NCBI GenBank assembly: GCA_018671175.1
Contig: JABHIE010000002.1
Span: 1 to 47,782, forward strand
Origin: Planctomycetota bacterium
GTDB lineage: Bacteria; Planctomycetota; UBA1135
DNA length: 47,782 nucleotides
Direction: 5' to 3'
Shown here: positions 24,905 through 32,210 of the stretch, piece after piece
Layout of the letters: every line of letters starts with the position of its first letter
Position numbering within the stretch: the first letter of the stretch is position 1
Notes under the pieces: model-generated
Databases searched by the model: none
Told to the model about the DNA's origin: nothing
What the model saw: the letters and a program-made list of their open reading frames with translations, nothing else
Position numbers and translations under genes: made by a program

Positions 24905-26122
24905 ATGCCGACACGCCCAAGCGCCGAATGCGCGCCGACTTTGTTCCTAGCTGCAGCCGAAAACAAATCGGTGGCTTACGCTGCGTTGCTAGAAACTGCC
25001 ATGGGCAATCATGCCTCGTCCAAACAAGCGGTGCTCGCGAATCAGGCTGCCGCTGATGTCTGGCAATCACGCACAGGTGTAGCTGCGGCGGAAACGGCAT
25101 TTACTTTTGCGCTTCCAATCCACAACGAAGAACGCAGCTTGCCATCGGTTCTTGCGGCGCTTTGCGCATCAGAAATTCCGTCAGAGGCTCACATCACGGT
25201 CGCGCTGATGACCAATGCATGCTCTGACTCAAGTGCTGCGATCGTCCAAGATTTCCTTGCCGAGTTGGGTCAGCCATACGCTTTCGACAAAGTCCCTTTT
25301 GATGTTTATCAAGACGAGGGCATTGCTCAGCCCATCATGGCCATACGCTCAGGCGCTTTTGAGTTTGTCCATCTCGACACGACTACTGCGGGCAAGGCCA
25401 ATGTCTTAAATGTCGGCAACCGACTTGCGCTTGCACTCGGCCATCAAGTCGCCTGCTCGCAAGATACCAACAACTGGATTGAGCCTGATGCGCTTGCATG
25501 TTTGTTTGGCGATGCGCAACGCCGCTTTTTCGACAAACCCGATGGCACGGCCATGATTTATGGGCATCCCGTTGCACTTTTTCGCGATCACCCGGGGTCG
25601 ATTTACAACAAGATGCAAAAGCGTGTTGAGGGGATGCCCGTCCCTGCCGAAGAAGAAAAGCTTTGCCTGCCGGGCTGGATGATGATCTGGGACACCAAAT
25701 GGCTCGCCGAATCCGGCGGCGTCCCGCACACGGCTACGGAAGACTTTGCACTTGCCGTGCTCACTCGCGGGATGGGGCGCAATATTGGTTTGTCCACAGC
25801 GCGTATTTGGGGTTACAACATTTCGACATTGGGCGATTTACTTGAGGCCGGCAAGCGATTCGTGCGCGGCGAATTGCAGCTCGTGGAATACTGGAAGGGC
25901 AATGAAAAAATGTCTAAACAGGTTCAAACAGAATTGCTGCATTCAGCCAATTTCTTCAGGCGCTTCGGCGATTTAATTGCGCGCACTCGCAAGCAGCCCC
26001 TGAGACTGCCAGTGCATCTCGTGCACTGGATGCTCTGGGAAGTGGCTTATCGCCAAGGTATTGCCGATTTCAAGGCAAACCCGCATTCAAGCACTTGGGC
26101 GCCGATTTCATCGACGAAGTAG
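24905..26122 (+). CDS. GT2-like glycosyltransferase
   Basis: The 405-aa product has a GT-A start FALPIHNEERSLPSVLAALCAS at residues ~68-89 and a possible D-x-N acidic motif in SQDTNNWIEPDAL near 190, followed by a TEDFALAVLTRG segment that resembles the GT2 catalytic ED motif. The first ~60 residues are low in recognisable features. There is no transmembrane segment, so it is probably cytoplasmic. The acceptor is unknown; neighbours suggest a glycan-related role. It starts 16 nt after the esterase gene. Confidence 0.7.
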   Translation: MPTRPSAECAPTLFLAAAENKSVAYAALLETAMGNHASSKQAVLANQAAADVWQSRTGVAAAETAFTFALPIHNEERSLPSVLAALCASEIPSEAHITVALMTNACSDSSAAIVQDFLAELGQPYAFDKVPFDVYQDEGIAQPIMAIRSGAFEFVHLDTTTAGKANVLNVGNRLALALGHQVACSQDTNNWIEPDALACLFGDAQRRFFDKPDGTAMIYGHPVALFRDHPGSIYNKMQKRVEGMPVPAEEEKLCLPGWMMIWDTKWLAESGGVPHTATEDFALAVLTRGMGRNIGLSTARIWGYNISTLGDLLEAGKRFVRGELQLVEYWKGNEKMSKQVQTELLHSANFFRRFGDLIARTRKQPLRLPVHLVHWMLWEVAYRQGIADFKANPHSSTWAPISSTK

Positions 26123-26157
26123 TGTGACACTTCTCTTCCGCTAAGAGCTGATTCAAT

Positions 26158-26967
26158 ATGCGGCAACTCCTTATCTTTGTCTTGCTTTCTCTGGCGGCCT
26201 GCACTCAGACCGAAATACAAGCAGGCCCAAGGGTATACGCCGCTTCTTTTCTGCTGAGCGAGCCCGGCATGACCATCGACGGCGATCTAAGCGACCCAGC
26301 ATGGCAAAACGCACCCTGGAGCGATGATTACATCGACATTGAGGGCAGCAAGCATCCCGCGCCTCGATTCCGCACGCGTATGAAAATGACCTGGGACGAT
26401 GCGTACCTCTACATCGGTGCGGAAATGGAAGAGCCAGATATTTGGGCCACTCTCACCGAACGCGATTCTGTGATTTTTTACGATAATGACTTCGAAGTCT
26501 TCCTAGACCCAGACGGAGACTGCGAAAATTACATGGAACTCGAAATCAATGCATTCGGCACAGAATGGGATTTATTTTTACCAAAAAGCTACATCAACGG
26601 CGGCGAGCCTGACAATTCTTGGGATATCGAGGGCCTTCGCGTCGGCATACAAATCGATGGTAGCCTCAATGATTCTTCTGATGTGGACAAAGGCTGGGCG
26701 ATTGAGATAGCCATCCCGATGAGCGCCATTGCGCCGAACACCGATTTGCAAGTTCCTCCTAGTGATGGTGATCGCTGGCGGATAAACTTCTCTAGAGTCG
26801 AGTGGGAAGTCGTCCGTGATGGTGCTAGTTCTAGTGGATATCGCAAGATTGAGGGGCGAGAAGCCGACAATTGGGTGTGGTCGCCGCAGCATGTCATTAA
26901 TATGCATTTACCTCAACATTGGGGAATTATTGAGTTTATAGGGCGCAGAAGGCCGGAAACACTATAA
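26158..26967 (+). CDS. CBM9-like sugar-binding lipoprotein
   Basis: The 269-aa product has a lipoprotein signal (MRQLLIFVLLSLAAC, Cys15) and a CBM9/DOMON-like domain: IDGDLSDPAWQNAPWS at the N-terminus, KMTWDDAYLYIGAEM, DNDFEVFLDPDGDCENYMELEIN and a C-terminal WAIEIAIPMSAI and INFSRVEW. These are the standard strands of CBM9-like carbohydrate-binding modules. The C-terminal part of the coding region holds the -10 box of the downstream RNA-binding protein gene. Confidence 0.85.
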   Translation: MRQLLIFVLLSLAACTQTEIQAGPRVYAASFLLSEPGMTIDGDLSDPAWQNAPWSDDYIDIEGSKHPAPRFRTRMKMTWDDAYLYIGAEMEEPDIWATLTERDSVIFYDNDFEVFLDPDGDCENYMELEINAFGTEWDLFLPKSYINGGEPDNSWDIEGLRVGIQIDGSLNDSSDVDKGWAIEIAIPMSAIAPNTDLQVPPSDGDRWRINFSRVEWEVVRDGASSSGYRKIEGREADNWVWSPQHVINMHLPQHWGIIEFIGRRRPETL

Positions 26968-27051
26968 TTACGCTAGGCCGACTTGCGGCCGTGCCCGTTG
27001 TCTGTTGCTCCGAGAGACTACACCGGTTACTCCTCTCGGATTAGAAAACAC
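26963..27051 (+). promoter_or_regulatory. Promoter and structured 5' leader of the RRM gene
   Basis: A consensus TATAAT at 26963-26968 overlaps the CBM9 stop codon and predicts a start at about 26975. The leader of about 77 nt then holds two hairpins: GGCCG/CGGCC (26976-26980 and 26986-26990) and TCCGAGAG/CTCTCGGA (27009-27016 and 27033-27040). No -35 is recognisable at the usual distance. The first hairpin begins at the predicted 5' end. Confidence 0.55.
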
Positions 27052-27312
27052 ATGCGCCTATTTGTTGGCAACCTCCCCTGGAGCATCGATGACGATGAGC
27101 TCCGTAACATTTTCGCCGAATATGGCGATGTTTCCGATAGCAAGATCATTCAAGATCGCGAAACTGGCCGCTCCCGCGGTTTCGGTTTTATCGAGCTTGA
27201 TGATGAAGGCGCCACCAAGGCCATCGAGGCACTTAACGGTACTGAATTCGAAGGTCGCGCGATTAAAGTAAATGAGGCACAAGCTCGTGAAGAGCGGCCT
27301 CGTCGCTGGTAA
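27052..27312 (+). CDS. Small RRM RNA-binding protein
   Basis: From the ATG at 27052 the 86-aa protein is a single RRM: RNP2 LFVGNLPW at residues 3-10, RNP1 RSRGFGFIEL at about 42-51, and a short basic tail ending RPRRW. Bacterial proteins of this type (Rbp family of cyanobacteria and others) bind RNA, often in cold response. It probably has its own promoter, structured leader and strong terminator, so it is a separate transcription unit. Confidence 0.93.
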   Translation: MRLFVGNLPWSIDDDELRNIFAEYGDVSDSKIIQDRETGRSRGFGFIELDDEGATKAIEALNGTEFEGRAIKVNEAQAREERPRRW

Positions 27313-27328
27313 GTTTTTACAAAGCGAT

Positions 27329-27362
27329 ACACCTGCTGGCTTAGGCCAGCAGGTGTTTTTTT
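27329..27362 (+). terminator. Strong Rho-independent terminator of the RRM gene
   Basis: A perfect 12-bp stem (27329-27340 with 27345-27356), a TTAG loop and a T-run of about seven follow the RRM stop codon by 16 nt. Confidence 0.95.
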
Positions 27363-27396
27363 GTGCCCGCGCCATGGCGGCGCGGTCGAAACGCTG

Positions 27397-28992
27397 TCAA
27401 TCAATGCTGATATAGCGCGTCAAAGACTTCAGGGCATCTGCAACATCTTCTTTCGGGCCAATATCGTTGGCGAGAAGAATCATGCGCTCGCCATCTTCTA
27501 AATCATCATTGACCGCTTTAATGAAGTGGCCCAAGCAAGCATGATAAACCGCGGTGAGAGGGTCAATCTCTGACGCTTTGCGAAAAAGTAACTCAAGCAG
27601 AGTGCGCTCCTCTTCTAGCTCTTCGCTAGACCTCTCTTTCTTATTGTCTTTCGCCGACTTCAATATGAACCAAGCATATTTGTAATGAAGCTGAGCTGAT
27701 GCTTCGCCCGTTTCAAGAGCCTCTTGATAAAGCCGTCGCGCTCGAATGTGGCGACTATGCCGTCGCGCATTATCAGCCGCTTTTTCAAGACCAAACGCAC
27801 TTGTTACCTGCAGGTCGTTGTTGATGTAGTCGTACCATTCTTGCTGCATGGCCAAGAGGTCGTCTTGGCTTTTTAGTTTCATGTACTTCATAAAGATTGC
27901 CATGATCTCTCTCTGCGGGACGGTCTGAAGATTATCGATGCCAAAAGGCTTCCTTTTAATTTTTTTGTCTTTGGCTAGGCCTGTAAAAAACTTTTTGAAG
28001 TTTTTCTCGTAGCGAGAATCATTCATTAAAAAATGCACGAATGTCCAGCCCCATGTGTAATCTTCGTATGGGCCCGTATTCATCATTTCGGCTAATGTCA
28101 TCATGTCGCCTTTTGCGATATCGGTTTTAACCTCAGTCAATCGCCCCTCTAAGATGAGCCCGCTTGTCAGAGTTTCGGATTCGGCATCCCAATAAGATGC
28201 GCCGTAATACTCAGCAAGGCACTCGCCCGGAAAGTGTGGGTATTTAAAATTGACATCAATCAACTTATGCAAGTAGTGGCCGACTTCGTGGAACATAACT
28301 TCAATCGTGTCTTGCTCGGAATACTTGTCGTAAAAAACATTGAGTTCAAGTGGTTTCACAAAACGGAAATACCCTAAAGCCCCACGAGGTGCGCCGCCAA
28401 CCTGCTGAAAGTAATCTCGGTCGTTGTAAAAACAAATGAGCAAGCGGTGATCGCGCGGGTCTTTCCCCAAACCTTTTTTGGGTTTGATTTTCCAGTCTTT
28501 ACGGAAGATATCAAAGTAAGCCTCTAAGATTTTGCTGTAGCGGTCAAATACATTTGGCGGGATGTTGTGTTCGAAGTAAAAGTTCTTAGTCTTGACCTTG
28601 TAGCGGTCACGCCACAGCAAGTGCGACTCATAGTCGAGCACCTCTGCTCGCTTATCATCGACAATCTTCTTCAACTTTTTATCGCGGTTTTTCACGGACA
28701 TCCACCGGCCCTGGAATGGGACTAAACCATCGGCTAATTTGGCCTCTTCGTCTGCATTCTTTGCCACATAAGGAGAGACTTCATCTGAATCTAAAATGGC
28801 AGCCTCAACAAGCCGCTCAGGGACAAGGACCTGCCCGTGCTCAAACTGCACCGTATACCCGCCTGCGACTTGCTGCATCGGGATGTCGTCGAAAAAACGG
28901 CCGTCTTTCAAGAGCAAAACACCCGCTGAAAGGAATGGTGCACTCAAGCAAAAGCTTAGAGTGAGAAAGATAAGTGATCGTGCCCTTTTCAT
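27397..28992 (-). CDS. Secreted zinc metallopeptidase (gluzincin, DUF1570-like)
   Basis: From the ATG at 28992 the protein has 531 aa, with a signal peptide (MKRARSLIFLTLSFCLSAPFLSAG). The zinc motif HEVGH lies at residues 235-239 and the third ligand is probably a Glu in GECLAEYYGA (257 or 261), the HExxH-plus-E pattern of gluzincins. Before it is an N-terminal SH3-like segment (GVLLLKDGRFF...), after it helical TPR-like repeats (SAQLHYKYAW, LTAVYHACLGHF). It probably cuts cell-wall or secreted proteins. Its ATG overlaps the stop of the upstream gene (ATGA), so the two are co-translated. It converges with the RRM gene. Confidence 0.75.
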   Translation of the reverse strand: MKRARSLIFLTLSFCLSAPFLSAGVLLLKDGRFFDDIPMQQVAGGYTVQFEHGQVLVPERLVEAAILDSDEVSPYVAKNADEEAKLADGLVPFQGRWMSVKNRDKKLKKIVDDKRAEVLDYESHLLWRDRYKVKTKNFYFEHNIPPNVFDRYSKILEAYFDIFRKDWKIKPKKGLGKDPRDHRLLICFYNDRDYFQQVGGAPRGALGYFRFVKPLELNVFYDKYSEQDTIEVMFHEVGHYLHKLIDVNFKYPHFPGECLAEYYGASYWDAESETLTSGLILEGRLTEVKTDIAKGDMMTLAEMMNTGPYEDYTWGWTFVHFLMNDSRYEKNFKKFFTGLAKDKKIKRKPFGIDNLQTVPQREIMAIFMKYMKLKSQDDLLAMQQEWYDYINNDLQVTSAFGLEKAADNARRHSRHIRARRLYQEALETGEASAQLHYKYAWFILKSAKDNKKERSSEELEEERTLLELLFRKASEIDPLTAVYHACLGHFIKAVNDDLEDGERMILLANDIGPKEDVADALKSLTRYISID

Positions 28993-30602
28993 AATGTTTT
29001 TAGGTAGGCCTTGTCGAGTTTTTCCCAATCAGAAGTTTTCCAGTTTGAGAAAACGCGCTCGAATAATTCGTCTTGTGTGGCCTGTAGTCTTTTTAGATAA
29101 GCGTTGTCATTTTCAGCGAAGGCAGCATCTTCTTCTTCTTCGGTTGCTGGCCCAGAGTCTTCCTCTTGGTCTTCGGCCGAATCATCTGCAGCTTCTTTTT
29201 CGATAAGCATCGTTTGCAAGCCGACAAGCACATCTTCAACGAGCCCTCTTGTAAGTTTAAACTTTGCCCCCTTGCCGACAAGAAGCCAGCGCATAAAGGA
29301 GGATGATTGATAAGCAATCTCTTGCTCACGAAAATCTTCGATTGGCAAGCGCAACAAAACGCTCGGCGCAAGAATACTATCGCTGCGTTTAAGCTCGCGT
29401 AATACATTATTCTCTCTTGTTGATGGCGCAAATACCATTTTCGAGCCCTTTGCCTTGCCTGAGTGCGTCATGAAATTAAGGCCGTTTTTCATCCAAGGCG
29501 GCATATCGTTCCAGACATCTCGGTTGCGATCGCTAAACCAAAAGCTGAGACCGCGGCGATTGATGTAGCCCCACTCGTAACTAGTCGCGCCAGCCGTGCT
29601 TCGGTGGGTCAATATTTCCATATTGACAAAAGACCATGAGTTGCCGCTCTGAAACGAGCGTTCTTCGGAATAGTCGGCGCATATCCTGACGATTGGTGTA
29701 CGGACATATTCGTCTGGGCCGACATAATCAAAGGCCTTATTTGCCCAAGAAAGCAAGGAATCGAGCTGTTTTACGACAGCCTTTGCGAAGCTTTTATCTG
29801 TGTGATTAAGGACAAGATATTTACCGATTTCTACGGCTTCCCAACCGTCGGTTAAGTTAGCCACTGCTTTTGCGCGCTGGTCTTCTTCGACTTGTATGCG
29901 GACTTCTTTACGCTCTTTTGGCGTGTCTGCTTCCGTGAAAAGCACTGACAAATCAATCGCTCCAGAAAGAGCCGAAGCCTTCTTTTCAATCAGCCGAAAG
30001 CTCTTAAATGTTTTCAAATAGCCCTTACTCAGTTTTGCATATTCGCTCTCAAACATCATATATTCCACAGCTACATCAGCGTCAGGCAAGTGGTAGACAT
30101 AAGTCAAAATGCGCATTGGAGCATTGGATGACTTTTCAACTTTGATGTTGTAATAAGTTGCCTTAATCTCTTTAACAAGTTTCTCGCTTTCGGAATCAAC
30201 GAACCACCCCGCGCCGCTCATTTTTGTGCGCAAATAATCGAGGTAATCATCATATGGATTATTAATCGTGACTGTTATTTCTAAATCATCAACACCTTCT
30301 TCGACTTCGCCAGTAACGGCGGCCGAAGCCTTGAGCGGCCCGGCAAATGCAATCATGGTTAAAGTTGGCCGGTTTTCCATGGTGTAGCCGAAAGATTTAT
30401 CTGTGTAGTAATAAGTCTTTAGCGACTCATATTTACCGCTCAACCACCTCTCGTTGGTCGCAAGTGGGATTTGCTTCCATTTTTTTGGCGTGTCAATCTT
30501 AAACCCCAAACGGGTATCTAGATGCTGGTCGCCTGCAGAAACAGGCAAAGCGACTGAAGGAAAAGCGAGGAAGAAAGAGGCCAGGATGAGGAAGATTTTC
30601 AT
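28989..30602 (-). CDS. Secreted protein, apparently catalytically dead partner of the metallopeptidase
   Basis: The 537-aa product has a signal peptide (MKIFLILASFFLAFPSVALPVSA) and a layout that parallels the downstream metallopeptidase: a GKYLVLNHTDKSFAKAV segment, then a middle part with WMKNGLNFM at the place of the peptidase GECLAEYYG helix, and YQSSSFMRWLL matching its YTWGWTFVHFLM helix. No HExxH exists anywhere. A strongly acidic low-complexity stretch (about 20 Glu/Asp in 35 residues) lies near residues 475-510. The 4-nt overlap with the peptidase implies a 1:1 partner. The similarity was judged by eye and is modest. Confidence 0.65.
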   Translation of the reverse strand: MKIFLILASFFLAFPSVALPVSAGDQHLDTRLGFKIDTPKKWKQIPLATNERWLSGKYESLKTYYYTDKSFGYTMENRPTLTMIAFAGPLKASAAVTGEVEEGVDDLEITVTINNPYDDYLDYLRTKMSGAGWFVDSESEKLVKEIKATYYNIKVEKSSNAPMRILTYVYHLPDADVAVEYMMFESEYAKLSKGYLKTFKSFRLIEKKASALSGAIDLSVLFTEADTPKERKEVRIQVEEDQRAKAVANLTDGWEAVEIGKYLVLNHTDKSFAKAVVKQLDSLLSWANKAFDYVGPDEYVRTPIVRICADYSEERSFQSGNSWSFVNMEILTHRSTAGATSYEWGYINRRGLSFWFSDRNRDVWNDMPPWMKNGLNFMTHSGKAKGSKMVFAPSTRENNVLRELKRSDSILAPSVLLRLPIEDFREQEIAYQSSSFMRWLLVGKGAKFKLTRGLVEDVLVGLQTMLIEKEAADDSAEDQEEDSGPATEEEEDAAFAENDNAYLKRLQATQDELFERVFSNWKTSDWEKLDKAYLKTL

Positions 30603-30606
30603 CGGT

Positions 30607-30648
30607 AAAAAAAAGAAGTAGAGCCCGGCAAAAGCGCCGGACTCTACT
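30607..30648 (-). terminator. Rho-independent terminator of the subtilase gene
   Basis: A 13-bp stem with one mismatch (30617-30629 with 30636-30648) closes an AAAAGC loop. On the minus strand it is followed by a run of Ts (30607-30616 read in reverse). It lies 24 nt after the subtilase stop. Confidence 0.92.
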
Positions 30649-30671
30649 ATAAGGCAAACCGTAATCTTTGC

Positions 30672-32141
30672 CTATCGAACCGTATCTTGAATCCAGTTAG
30701 ATGTGCGATTCATCGCAAGAGTTTGCACCCAAAAAGTTTGGCCCGCAAGAGAATTTGGCACCACCATGGTCATGGATGCAGTGCCGACGGCATTGGACGA
30801 TAGCACGCGTAAGAGAGAAGGGTTGGCAAGACCGTAAACCACACCGAGGCTAGCATTGGAATTAACAGCGAGGCCAGTCGACGAGTAAGCCACATAAAGT
30901 GCAGCATTGGAATTAGCAGATGTGATCGATACCGTCACGGCTTGGCCAGCCATCAAGTTTGTCATGGTCATCGACATGTTTCCGTGAAGGGCGGCCTCAA
31001 TTGCCCTGCGGACATTAACTCTGCCCCAGCCGTAAGTGTTATCGTTGCCAGTCGTGCCGAGGTCATCGCAAGAGGAATAAAGACGCTCTTGGACTTCATC
31101 CGCCGTCAGGTTTGGATTAGCCGCAAAAATCATAGCTGCAACACCATTGGCAACAGGGGTCGCCATGCTCGTGCCACTCCAGGCGGCGTAGTTGTCATTC
31201 ATTGTGGTTGACCAAACACCAACACCGGGTGCAACCAAATCAATGCCTAGGCCGCGACCAGAAAAGCTTGCTAGGCCATCACCTGAATCAGAAGCGCCCA
31301 CGACAATCGTATCTGGGTAATCAAAACTCGACCAGGTTTGGCCGCCATTACCTGCAGCGTAAAAGAACAGTGCACCGCTATTTTTCACATCGGTGCCAGT
31401 CGTGCCAACCGCGGCATTGTCTACGCCTGAATAACTCGCGCTCACTGTTTTGGCACCGTGATCCGCAGCCCAACGAGCGCCGTCAAGGATGGAAGAAAGA
31501 TAAGCGCCACCGCTACTCGAGTTACTGACGCGGATTGGCATCATTTTCATGCCCCAGGTAACACCAGCAAGCCCGACACCATTATTGCCTATGGCGCCGA
31601 TGCAGCCAGCGACATGAGTGCCGTGGCCGTTGATGTCAGAAGTGTCACCACCATTAATTTCTTCGATGTAATCAACCGAGTTATATCCAGGAATCAAATT
31701 TGCGGCTAGATCTTCGTGCCCATGATCGACACCGGTATCGCACCAAGCGGCAATTTGGTTGGAATCGCCGGTGAGCAAATCCCAGCCGGCGGAAGACTCC
31801 ATGTTGTCATGGTGCCATTGATCTGAAAACCGCGGGTCGTTGGGGTCGCCCAATGGGTAGCAAATCCAGTCGGGGTGTACATATTCAAACGCACCAGCAC
31901 GCAGTAATTCTGCGGCGTAGCTATTTTCGGTCATGCCCTCGGGCACGGTCAAAATAAACTCGTCGGTGGCAGGGATGTAACGCAAGGTCTGCGATGCAAG
32001 CGACGCGGCTAACGCTGCATCATCACGATGCAATGGGCGCGCAATCATTTGACCGGAAAACTCAAGCTCGCCGCTCTTTTCTATAAAGAGAGGTGTTTCT
32101 TGAATGAGCGAAAAGGAAAGGAGGGTAGCGAGGAGGAGCAT
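30672..32141 (-). CDS. Secreted subtilisin-like serine protease (S8)
   Basis: The 489-aa product has a short hydrophobic N-terminus (MLLLATLLSFSL), a propeptide-like region to about 95, and the S8 triad: Asp135 in AWCDTGVDHGHED, His173 in NGHGTHVAGC, Ser325 in SGTSMATPVANG, with oxyanion Asn265 in AAGNGG. The last ~100 residues (390-489), with SSNAVGTASMTM and NSLAGQTFWVQTLAM, are the shared C-terminal beta domain. The ribosome site AGGGTGG precedes the ATG. A C-x in front of the catalytic Asp is unusual but not disruptive. Confidence 0.92.
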   Translation of the reverse strand: MLLLATLLSFSLIQETPLFIEKSGELEFSGQMIARPLHRDDAALAASLASQTLRYIPATDEFILTVPEGMTENSYAAELLRAGAFEYVHPDWICYPLGDPNDPRFSDQWHHDNMESSAGWDLLTGDSNQIAAWCDTGVDHGHEDLAANLIPGYNSVDYIEEINGGDTSDINGHGTHVAGCIGAIGNNGVGLAGVTWGMKMMPIRVSNSSSGGAYLSSILDGARWAADHGAKTVSASYSGVDNAAVGTTGTDVKNSGALFFYAAGNGGQTWSSFDYPDTIVVGASDSGDGLASFSGRGLGIDLVAPGVGVWSTTMNDNYAAWSGTSMATPVANGVAAMIFAANPNLTADEVQERLYSSCDDLGTTGNDNTYGWGRVNVRRAIEAALHGNMSMTMTNLMAGQAVTVSITSANSNAALYVAYSSTGLAVNSNASLGVVYGLANPSLLRVLSSNAVGTASMTMVVPNSLAGQTFWVQTLAMNRTSNWIQDTVR

Positions 32142-32210
32142 TCTTCCACCCTAGCATGAATCCTCACCCCGGGCCGTTTTCTTAACGCACCAGTACCCAG
32201 CATGCATCAA

